Source of the DNA: Cerrena zonata
Taxonomy: Eukaryota > Basidiomycota > Agaricomycetes > Polyporales > Cerrenaceae
Direction: 5' to 3'
Length of the DNA stretch: 64,000 nt
Assembly (NCBI GenBank): GCA_038087015.1
Contig: JASBNA010000022.1
Span: forward strand, 543,085-607,084
Shown here one piece after another: positions 24,325-33,993 of this stretch (position 1 is its first letter; every line of letters begins with the position of its first letter). The notes below the pieces were generated by a model, which saw only the letters and a list, made by a program, of their open reading frames with translations, had not been told where the DNA came from and searched no databases. Position numbers and translations under genes: made by a program.

Positions 24325-25238
24325 ATGTCTGCTAACAACTCGGTCGTCCCCTCTGTCCTCCTCCCAGAACTCCTCGGCTTCGTCCCCCAGTTTCTCCTCG
24401 ACGACATCATCGACACTGCCAACGATGCTGTTCGTCAGGCCGTCGACGCCATGGAGGGCTTTCTTCGCCGCTGGGTCGAAAACCGCAAACAGATCAAAGG
24501 CGCAGACGACTGGGATCCCTCCCAAGACCTCGAACAGGGTCTCGTCGCCTTTCAAACCTTGCTCTACTCCCATGTAGACATTGCTTTCGACTTTTTTGAA
24601 GTCTGGAGCTTGAGAAACATCTTTGCCGTTCCCCCCAATCTACCCGTCGTTGCACCCCACCAACGAGGTCTTGACTTGACCACTCCCGATAATGCAGAGG
24701 CAGATCTGCTCACAGAGATCGAGAGTCTCAGACGCAAGATCCATGCCGTACGTTTCATTCATCTCCTCTTCATTTCTGTCTTTGTTCACTCATGTTGCAC
24801 TCACAGCAACGTAAACTCCGCCGTCTCTTCACACATGCCCTCTCCAAGTCATCCCTCCACCGCACCCGTTCAGAACGTCGCCTCCAACACCTCTCCTTCC
24901 TCAATGCACCCCAACTTCAGACATTCCTCTCCCTCCCACCTTCCTTCCAGACCATGTACGACTCTGTCGCCATGCTCCCCGAATACGAAGACTCGGACCC
25001 TCATCTCGTCCAGAACCAAATCGAACCAGGCAAGCGGCCTTGGGAAGCAAGCAAGTCTGGGTACCTCTCTTGGGCCGTCGATACCCTCGTTCGGAAAGCG
25101 GGCGAAAAGGATGGCGCGAGTGGTGGAGCGGGTTCTACTGTGGGCACTATTGTCCAATTGACGAGCGAGGTAGGATCGGCAGAGGATATCAAGACGGCGC
25201 TGCAGGCGTTGAATGCGAACATAAATCGCGAGTCGTGA
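24325..25238 (+). CDS. MTW1: Kinetochore protein MIS12/MTW1
   Basis: Exons 24325-24747 and 24807-25238 flank a GTACGT...CACAG intron and give 284 residues. The diagnostic start of the Mis12 domain is seen at residues 14-33: ELLGFVPQFLLDDIIDTAND, followed by AVRQAVDAMEGFLRRW. A second helix-rich part holds LTEIESLRRKIHAQRKLRR, consistent with the coiled-coil region, and length agrees with fungal Mtw1/Mis12 (about 250-300). Mis12 is the core of the four-subunit MIND/Mis12 complex, which bridges the inner kinetochore to Ndc80 and KNL1. The tail is rich in Gly, Ser and Ala and less conserved. Confidence is high for the family. Confidence 0.9.
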
Positions 25239-25376
25239 CATATGTCTCTGATGCTTGTATTTGTATCCTTGCCTCGGTAGCCTTTATTCTACTGTATAGC
25301 CTAATACACCGCATGTCCTCTATAACGTTCAACTTGAAGTCTGCACAAAAACATTCTCAAAGAGCGACAACTTTAA

Positions 25377-25485
25377 TGACAGTGACGAGATTCGAACTCG
25401 CGCGGGAAACCCATCACGGTATTGCTTTTCGACCTGCACCGAAAGAGACCTAAACGTGACGCCGTAACCACTTGGCTACACTGCC
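25377..25485 (-). tRNA. tRNA-Leu (anticodon TAG) with an intron of about 30 nt
   Basis: On the minus strand the acceptor stem GGCAGTG/CACTGTC pairs (one G-U), followed by discriminator A. The D arm is TAGCCAAGTGGTTACGGCG. The anticodon stem TCACG/CGTGA encloses loop bases TT-TAG-G, an intron, then C. The variable arm is long (class II), as needed for Leu, and the T arm is CGAGTTCGAATCTCG. The gene sits between the MIS12 and VPS74 genes. Confidence 0.9.
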
Positions 25486-25643
25486 GTCAGCTGCCTGGTC
25501 TCTTCAATCAGCAGTACGGCTCGACCGGCGCGTAGAAGGGAAAGAGGCTATTCAGCGCAGTGTTGTCATCCACCGACTCTTGGCCATTATCCTTATATCC
25601 CCAACATACTCCGTACTCGATAGATAGCACACACATTCATGCA

Positions 25644-27203
25644 ATGACCTCCACAGGCGGCCTCTCCCGACGACGCGTCGCACCGTCCACCTCCAACGGC
25701 GCAGACCCAGACGACGATGCCTGGGGTCTCTCTACCAACGGTAGTACCTCTAATGCAGGCAGTGCCAACCATTCTGCCACCCCGAGCACATCCTCCCATA
25801 CACCAATACACTCGACCTCGCATGCGGGCTCGGCGTTCGAGGGAGGGAACAGGATTGCGTTTGATCCTAGGGATTTGGAGAGGGAGGACGAAGATGTGAG
25901 ACAGGGTGGTAAAGCTCCAAAGTTGACCATCATGGAGGAGGTCTTGTTGTTGGGCTTGAAGGATAAGCAGGTCTGTGCTTCTTGTTTTTAATTTGTCCTG
26001 CTTCTATATATCTTTGGTTTTGGGATGCATCTTGCCGTTTTGGAGCTTCGGAATTGCTTGACTGTCTTGGTTGTCTCACATGAACATTTCCGCATTCGCG
26101 CTAGTATGCTGTTTCGTATTTTATATATATTCCATCTCCATACACACCTGCTCTCGGTAACGTTCACACCAAACATGCTAATGTCCCCTCCAGGGCTACC
26201 TATCCTTTTGGAATGACAACATTTCATACGCCCTCCGAGGCTGTATCCTCATCGAACTCGCTCTCCGTAGACGAATAGCCCTCGTCAAGGACCCCAATCG
26301 TCGTCAGCTCCCACTGAGCGAACGTGTCCTCGAAGTGATTGATGAACGGTCAACGGGCGAGACGCTCTTGGACGAGGCGTTGAAGATGATGAAGGCGCAG
26401 GAGGGAGTGGAAAAGATGGCGGTGAATACGTGGATTGATCTGCTAAGTGGTGAGTCTTTCGTTCTTGGAGGGTCGTGTCGCGTTTTCGACACGACGTCCT
26501 GATACATACATGTCGTATTGTCACAGTGCCATGATGTCACTATTTTATAAATAGACCGTTCCTACACTAAACTCACCTTCTCTCCCCTTCGATAGGCGAA
26601 ACATGGAACGTCATGAAAATCGGGTTCCAACTCAAACAAGTCCGAGAACGTCTCGCAAAAGGTCTAGTCGACAAAGGCGTCCTCCGTACAGAAAAACGCA
26701 ACTTTCTCCTCTTCGACATGGCAACTCACCCCATTGCCGATATGCGTACCAAAGAATCTATTGTTTCTCGTCTCGTCGCCCTCCTCACTTTTACCACAAC
26801 CGCCGTCCCTCCCTCTGCTCTTCCGAAAGAAGGCACTCAGGCGCGGACTGCTCGTGCCATCTGCCTCGCTATCGCAGCGTATGCCGCTAGTGTGCTGGAT
26901 AATGCGTTTGGGAGGTTGACGTATGAGGAAAGGGAAGCGGCGTTCCAGAGGTGTGACGACTACTTGGCAGAGTTTGCTTGTTGGCCGTTTGGCTCAAATT
27001 CGGCTGGGAGTGGTGGGACGGCGAGTTCGAAGAGGAGAGAAGGGAGTCGGATTGGGATGGGCAGTTCGGGGAATGGAGGGAGGGAAGCAGTGTTGGGGTT
27101 GATACAGGAGGTAAAGAAGGAGATGAATGGGGAAGAGGATCTTGGGTTCGAGTTGGTCGCTGGGGTTTTGGAGGTGCTGTCAAAGTTGGATTCGTTGCTC
27201 TGA
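25644..27203 (+). CDS. VPS74: VPS74/GOLPH3 Golgi PI4P-binding glycosyltransferase receptor
   Basis: Three exons are read. Exon 1 has a disordered N-terminus with an Arg cluster (GLSRRRVAP), then [19 protein letters not shown]. Exon 2 begins [20 protein letters not shown], the characteristic start of the GOLPH3/VPS74 fold. Exon 3 has [20 protein letters not shown] and [18 protein letters not shown], which forms the PI4P-binding region and dimer hairpin in the family. It ends [10 protein letters not shown]. The first intron, about 220 nt (25969-26190), is unusually long for this window. VPS74 binds PI4P at the Golgi and links glycosyltransferase tails to COPI for retrograde retention; the N-terminal Arg cluster may be the COPI contact, as in yeast. 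A Gly/Ser-rich insert near the C-terminus ([13 protein letters not shown]) is an oddity. Confidence 0.95.
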
Positions 27204-27742
27204 TTCATTTGGAGGCGTTCATCGTTTCTCCCGCTCTTTCATCTTTCCCTGTCTCTTCTTTTTGATTTTTTTTTCATGATATCCTTAATCGCTTTCTTTT
27301 TGGTTTGATTTTGTACGATATCTCCCCTCACATCCCGCGTCCCCCGCATCTTCTTTTCGCTGTCTCGATCATACCATATCGTCAATCGACATAGAACCCT
27401 TTGCTCGCACGAAACATGAAAAACTCCATCTCATGCGAACCGTATGAGACACCGGAATTTATTGACATTGTTTTCCTCAGGTAATTAATTGTCTGTTACG
27501 GTGCATTAATACTTTATTTCCTTGAACAGTTGCCGCTTACTACTCTAAATTTTGTCTTTAGGGATTTGTTGGAGTGATTGGGTTATAATTTTTGGTTGAG
27601 CTCGAGAGTCATGTTGCTTTGGAATTGTATTTCGAACCTGTGTGATTGTTGTTTGTGCCACTAACCTTGGTTGTGTTTGTTTATCATGCTTTTGGGTTTG
27701 GATGTATGATATAAAAGGAATTAGAGAATAAAAGAGTGAAGA
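27204..27742. other. Intergenic region between VPS74 and the Crinkler-type gene
   Basis: T-rich 3' flank, then a more AT-rich stretch. GATATAAAAG at 27709-27718 lies about 30 bp upstream of ATG 27743 and may be a TATA element. This marks the left border of the accessory region. Confidence 0.45.
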
Positions 27743-30650
27743 ATGAATATCTTTGTGTTCGAAATTCGAGGCAACATGCGGGAAACGGCCGGCGCCTTGA
27801 TTTCTAGCTTCTTATCATCAACCACTGCACTGAGGATGTCCAACACTAATCAACCCATATTTGTCTTGGTATTTGAAAAGATCTCACAAGACTTTATTTA
27901 CAGAGGCGGGGGTGTTACGGAGCGAAGCAAGGATGCTGCTGCACATATAGCTAGCAGATTTGCTTCGACTACGGTATACCACTATGATATGTACAAAGTA
28001 AGAGCGTTCAAGTTTCTCATTTTATTCATTCCCTCATCTCACCCCTCCCGGTTGTTTTCAATAGATGCCGAAATCCCACCCCCTGTCGAAGATTCTTGAA
28101 CTTGAAGATGCGTACGACGAGATCTCTGAGAATGGGGTCGAGTGGCCTTGGCTACACATCGATACTCCCCTCCCTTGGATAGGCGTGCTACCCCGCTCTG
28201 ATCGTTGCGTCCTCCTCGTATACGTAAAAAAGCGAATCATTACTATCCTAGACGATGGTATCCGGGGGACATCTCAGATCGGAGTTGCAGAAAACACCGA
28301 CGGTTTCTCTATTATAAGCCTACTTTTCAGGACAGGATCCAAACCAAAGGCCTTATATAAGGTATGCCACTGTTTCGTCTCTTCTTATGACCTGACTGAT
28401 CTTCTCCTGGATGTAACCTATCATCAGATTGAACCTCTGGAGTATGAGGACATTGAGAACGCACGAGACGGATGGGACCGGTTTGCTAGAAACTTGGATC
28501 CAACGGTGGATCGGGCAATAGTCCTTCTGGCGGGGACACCGCCTGATGTGACATTGGTACGAGCCAAATCATGTCAGTGTCATTAGCTGTCGACTTGTTT
28601 CCTTTGACTCACTCAAAGGCACTACAGTCCCAGAAACCGATGATGCCGATAAGTCAACTCCACAACAGCAGTTGGTTGAGGTACCGGTATACTGTATGTG
28701 ATAATATTTCCATTCAAGATCAGATCGAATTGTGCAACTAAATGACTGCTGTATTAAACCCACTGTAGCCGTAGGGCCTGAACAGACAACGTCGGCATCT
28801 TTGCCCGAGATCGATGAGGAATTCGGAGGTTTGTTGTTCACTTCGCCTCTCGACATCATAATGCTTATTCGACCATAGGATCTGCATCTCGAAAGCGTCC
28901 GAGGCTAAGCGGCAGCCCTACGCGTATTGCTGATCCCTCATGGCCGCGACTACTTCATTCAATGGAAGAAGATATACTGATGCACCGAAACACCTTTGCA
29001 ATACACGCCTTCCTGTGGAAGAATAAGGATCACTGGGATCAAATTATTGATACCGTGGAAGTAGATATCCCTGATCTAGCTTCGTCCGTCACCGTCTCCG
29101 ATGATCCCACATCGTCGACATCAGTCAAAGCCAGATTTATCAAACTCGACCACGTTCCAGGCTTGAACTATAATATCAAATCCTGGCCATCAATGCCACG
29201 CTTTCTCATTCGCGAGGAATATGTTGAGCTCGAGCACTTTGTTGAGTTAGGCAAGCGCTTGGGACTCGTGGATACCCTCCTTCTTGGGCAACCGGGAATT
29301 GGTGTGTATATTATGTGTGATAATCTGATCTTCACTCTGACACTTGCCCCAGGAAAGTCTATGTATCTGACCTACTGTCTTCTCAGAAGGCTTGCTGCCG
29401 GGAAAAGTACCATCCTTTCTCTTTCACCGAAAGCTCGCTATGTGTTTCTAGATCAGGGTGTCTATTGGATTCCTGATCATTCAGTCTTATCGCTACAACA
29501 AGATTTGAATAGCGATAGCGACGGGCTTATCCTCTACGACATCAACAATGAGCAGGATCGTGCGATGGACACTAGTAAATTCCTGACTCGCTGGGACTCT
29601 ATTTTGGCATCGTCACCAAGCGAACACCGCTTCAAGGCCTGGGAAAAGTTCAATATACAAACCTCCCGTAAATTTGTGATGAAAACTTGGGGCTGGTCGG
29701 AGGTCTACTTGTCTCGGTGAGTAAAGCTGTCTGTTGCCCCTACCAGATGCAGATTTGACTCTTATTTTGTTCTAGTGATGCGTCTAAAATACAACGTGGC
29801 CTGGATGAATGGCGCCGAGCGTTCACCAACTTTGGAGGCTCTGTGAGACGCCTCTTTCACAACGTGGACAATGTGATTGAACAGAAAATTGATATGACGG
29901 TTCAACTTATTGATGGAAACCAGTTGCGAATCCTCTTGAGCGATGCTGTCGGTTTTCTTCAATTCGACTAGCCATGATATAATACAGATCAACCCTCTGT
30001 CATATTATGGCACTATAGATCGACAGGTGCCAGATGGAACACTCATCTCTGGGTTCATATCTCACAAGCTTGTATTGAAGCGGAAGAAAGAGCTTGCTGC
30101 TGCTTTTAGGGACAGCTTTTTGTCCTTATTGAAGAACCCTGGGTCAGCTTCATGTGCAGGTGTTCTCTTTGAACAGATGGCCCAACAATACATCTTCAAT
30201 AGCCGAGCTGAGCCTTACCATCTTACCTCCCTTGATGATCCACCTCAAAGATTGTCTGTAAACCTATCACATATTGATGGTGTGGAGTATTTTGACAAGT
30301 TTGTTTCTCCTAATTTTCTTTCCTCCAAGTATTATCGCCCTATTTCCTCCACTTTTCCTGGTATTGACTCATTTGCTTTTGAGGTTAATGATCAAGGTGG
30401 GATTAAAGGGATGGTAGCTTTTCAATTCACAGTTTCATCATCTCATCCCATAGAGGTGAAATTTTTCAAAGAGATATGGCCTCTCATTTCTCAATATTTT
30501 GACTTTGTTAAATTTGTTTTTGTTGTTCCCAAGGAGACAGTCATTGCATTCCAGCAGATCAAATTAGCAGCTGATTGCGGGGTTTGGACCCCAAGAATTC
30601 AGCAATATGTCTTAGCTATTGATGCAGATGCAGATAAATTCTGGGAGTAG
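27743..30650 (+). CDS. Crinkler-type P-loop NTPase with nuclease-like C-terminus; frame disturbed near 29.97 kb
   Basis: The N-terminal exons include HPLSKILELEDAYDEISENG then PWLHIDTPLP, like the end of the header region of fungal Crinkler proteins. Across an intron (about 29301-29351) the P-loop LLGQPGIGKSMYLTY is assembled, followed by a Walker B-like GLILYDINNEQDR. The last exon reads SHDIIQINPLSYYG, then CAGVLFEQMAQQYIF and GIDSFAFEVNDQGG with AFQFTVSSSHPI, the D...QxT pattern of the restriction-endonuclease-like half of Crinkler/RHS proteins. The NTPase part ends in a stop at about 29971 (VGFLQFD) unless a weak 40-nt intron (29947-29986) is used; otherwise a frameshift separates the two halves. 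The downstream half has visibly lower GC than the upstream exons. Function in fungi is unclear; such genes behave as multicopy, fast-changing families. Confidence 0.65.
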
Positions 30651-31657
30651 TTGATGTATTTCTATCTCAAATTCTATTTCTGCAATCACACTTTGCTTAC
30701 AACTCAATTGAATACTTGTAATGGCTTTTTCAATAAGTTTCACATGCTGGGTTTATGAGGGGATTTTATGGTACCAATTGTATCTATATCTGACAACTGC
30801 CTCTCCAGTTCTGACATAGTGGTAACAGCTGGGGAGCCTCAACTAGCATTCTTTCAGTTTTCACATCTGCAGGAAAACTGGAGGCAATCAATAATACCTA
30901 ACAGGTGTTGCTAGACCCAATAATGCCTGCTAAGTGAATGCAACTTGTATGCATACATCCTAAACTTTTTTGATATCCAAAAAGAATAGAAATGTCCAGA
31001 AATACAACATCAAAATCCACAAATGATCATCTCCCAACTCACTCTACATCACTCAACTGAAACCTCCAAATCTCTACCACTGTCTTCCCACTCTTCTTTG
31101 CTGCAATTGCACACATTGACCTCATAAATGCTACCTTTCAGATACTCTTACTAAGATCACTCAACTCCCCACATTCTTACATCCCCACTTTCCTCTCTCT
31201 GTCAGTTACAATTCCAATAAGCTCCTCCCTTGGATCTCCCATATATTCTGCACTCCTCTTACTTTCCATGTTAATAACATCAGTGCTGTTTTGAATCTGG
31301 TTCTGAGGTGAGAATTGAAATAATCAGACCTAACTATCATTTCCACCAGTGACTTGTTGGAATCTATGCTTGCCTGATAAGGAAGTGATTGTTGTGATTG
31401 TTACCTTGCCATGTGTTAAAGAGTGACTCAAACCAGAGAATAGATCAACCTGGGGGACACATAAATGCTCTGGGACACAATGAGAGCAGTTTGATTGAGA
31501 GGTAATTACAATACTTGCCTGGAATACAATAAGAGCAGTTAGAGAGCCCTGAAAGTGACTAGGCATACTAGATAGGAAGGAGAACTCAGCTATAGCCAAG
31601 TTAAGTGCTGAAGGCTCGGCAATAAGCAAAGAAAGGTGAAACGAAACACAAGTCCAC
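30651..31657. other. AT-rich non-coding interval
   Basis: About 1 kb of AT-rich sequence with no convincing frame, continuing the low-GC composition of the preceding exon. No repeat structure is evident before the LTR at 31658. Confidence 0.5.
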
Positions 31658-32117
31658 TGTTACGGGCGAAGCCCTAAGTCGTTCTGGTTCTGAGCTCGAG
31701 TAGTTCAAGTCTGAAGTTCTGGTTCTAAGTAGGGCAGATGTGCCTAGGTCAGGTTAAGGAACTAACTAAGATATGTACAGGGTATATATAATTAAAGGAG
31801 GTCCCTCTTCCTAGCCAATCGGATAAATAGTATGAGTCGTACAAGAATGAGAAATGAACGAGTCATATGGAAGGAGACAAATGAGTCAGCATATGACGAG
31901 CAAGTCATGAGACTGATGAATGAGTCATGGTACAAGATAAGAAGTCATGGGGCACGTTAGAAGACAATAGGGTGAGAGTGTAACATATGCTACATCATGT
32001 GAGTGCTAAAGCGTCCATAAGGTGTAGATAGCGAGTCTAGAAGAAAATGGCATCATGGTACAGATAGTATGAAGAGGAATTAGATATGGCAATGAAAAAG
32101 TAATGTTCGTTGTAACA
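31658..32117 (-). repeat. Gypsy-type 3' LTR (460 bp)
   Basis: On the minus strand this segment begins TGTTACAACG and ends GCCCGTAACA, so the ends form the inverted repeat TGTTAC/GTAACA typical of LTRs. It is preceded directly by a purine-rich tract (GAAGGGAGC, plus-strand 32121-32129). A target-site duplication cannot be seen because the other LTR is missing. Confidence 0.7.
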
Positions 32118-32360
32118 TTAGCTCCCTTCTATGTCGAAATCTACTCTAGATTTTATCAAGCCCATAAAGTTCTCCCTTTGCCTTGTCCAGTTGTCCAATT
32201 AGATACTTGACTGTGACTGTTCGTTTGTAGTCATCATTTTCATTATCCCAACTCTGTTCCACTTCATCACCCCATCCTTGCCCAGTTTGGTCATCATCAT
32301 TTACTATCCACCCAACATATTGATTGTTGTTCTGGGCTTCATCCCACTCGCGCTAAAGAC
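32118..32360 (-). mobile_element. Truncated Gypsy element: last codons of pol plus polypurine tract
   Basis: Minus-strand translation reads EWDEAQNNNQYVGWIVNDDD, then an acidic stretch and YKRTVTVKYLIGQLDKAKGE before a stop near 32152. A Trp- and acid-rich tail followed by a helical end is common at the C-terminus of fungal Gypsy polyproteins. A purine tract and then the LTR follow in the correct order. Upstream the frame breaks at about 32352, so only the 3' end of the element remains. Confidence 0.6.
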
Positions 32361-32876
32361 ATTCTTCTTGGATGGTCTGAATTCATCAATAAAGATATTG
32401 GGCGGCAAAGGTGAGAGCGACATATAGGAGGGCATAAGTGATTTCAAGGAAGACAGAGGTGTAGATGATGTGGTGGATATAATGGATGGCGGTAGGGAGT
32501 GTTTCGTGCCAAAAGGAGAGAGAGGCGGTCCGGAGGATTCTGAAGAAGTGATAGACAGTTGAAAGAATGAAGAGGATGATGGTGTTCATGTTTTGAGGTG
32601 TAAGACTACGGGTGACTGGTTATGAAGGTTTTTTTTCTACAGAATAAGGAGCCTATGTCTGGGGTTTTATATGTTTTCTACTAAAAGTGAGTCATAGGAA
32701 ATGGAAGGTATGGAATTCGTTTGGGAAACAGGAAGAGTGTTCGAAATAGTTTTACGTAACTATCAGAGCACCTAGTTATGTTCATCATCAGCCTCTACAA
32801 TGGATTCAAGGGTGGTAGACTGAGAGGCGGATACAGTGATCGTGGGAGCAAACAGGTGTTCATTGGCACGACGGGT

Positions 32877-33961
32877 TCAGTTCTGGACCAACACAGGTGA
32901 CTGTGGTGCCGGTGTGTCAGTGGTGTACCCTGGTAGGGTAGTGGAGGCAGTGTTGGTTGGACTTGGCTCGCTAGGATTTGTAACCGACAGTGCAGGTTCA
33001 GCGACGATGCGGTAGTGATTATGATCTAGGATGAATGCGGTGTTTGCGTCGAGATGGACAGGTTGAGCAGGATCGGGGAAGAATTCAGTTAGGTTGGTTC
33101 CCATAAAGGTTTCGATGATTCGGCGATCGTTGAGGAACATGTGGAGCATGACCTCGAAGTTGATAACGGAGTCGCGGTAGTACCAGGCAATCTCTTCGGC
33201 ATCTTTGGCAAGACTGTGAAGTCAGTCATCGATATTCTGGAGGTCCCAACAAATGTTATGGGCCTCGATTTGCCAGAGGTCGGCAGCTTCTCGGGAGTAG
33301 AGGAGTGTCAGCGACTAACTAAACTTACCTGCCTAGGTTGCCACAAGAACTCTGTCTTAATACTTAAGTAACAATGTTAAGAGGTTAAAACCCAGATAAG
33401 TCTCAGTTAGGAGATTCAGGCAACCACCTTGAATCAGGTGACTAAGAGTAGGAACTGTCTTAGTTGAATACTCCTATTGAGTAGTATCTCAAGTCTGGGG
33501 GATGTATTGCTGAAAACAAGGTCTATATATACTAATCAGCCTGTGGCTGTGCACATGTCCTTCTAACCAATCAGATCATTCCTTCCCACACCCTATGCTA
33601 GATTACCAATCCAATATCTGCAACCAACCAATAGCATTAAAGCCTTACTAGTCACGAGTCAGCTGACTTGATGATGAGTAAGCTAAACCGCCAAACTAAC
33701 CAATAGCATAAAAGCCTCAAAGGCTGCTTGGTAATATACTATTGCACAAGCCAATAGCATAAAGAGCTCAGAGAATGCTGAGTAAGCTATGTACATTGGT
33801 AAGCATGTGATTATCGAGAGCTTAGTCATTCCACTTATATCATGAGAACCTTAGACATGCTTAGTTATGAAAGTAGAAGTATTGCCAAAAACAGTAAGTT
33901 CATGACAAGGAGGTTCTGGAGAGCAGTGTGAGCGGCGGTGGGAAGAGTACGGTTAGCCATT
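32877..33961 (-). pseudogene. Broken gene of unknown function, split by an LTR-like insert
   Basis: On the minus strand a start MANRTLPTAAHTALQNLLVM at 33961 is interrupted at about 33900. The frame resumes near 33305 with REAADLWQIEAHNICWDLQN, hits one TGA near 33216, and continues with AKDAEEIAWYYRDSV and MLHMFLNDRRIIETFMG to a stop at 32877. The pieces have coherent composition and order, so they probably derive from one gene. No family recognised. A GTAAGT donor near 33326 suggests the original gene had an intron close to the insertion point. Confidence 0.5.
33310..33900. repeat. LTR-like insertion (~590 bp), possible solo LTR
   Basis: The segment separates two halves of the broken gene described for this interval. 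A subsegment from TGTTAAGAGG (about 33374) to CCAAAAACA (about 33894) has TGTT/AACA ends. A TATA-like TATATATA occurs at 33525-33535. Inside are three direct copies of a motif close to CCAATAGCATAAAGCC at about 33624, 33700 and 33751. No clean target duplication was found, so exact limits and type are uncertain. Confidence 0.4.
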
Positions 33962-33993
33962 GGTAGCGATAGTTGTTTTCGAATTGATGAGGT

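Noticed and set aside
25593..25933. Minus-strand frames overlapping the VPS74 first exon
   Set aside because: Antisense shadows of a confidently assigned gene.
32386..32589. 67-aa hydrophobic minus-strand frame
   Set aside because: Could be a small membrane peptide, but it lies between element remnants and has no supporting context. Too weak to list as a gene.
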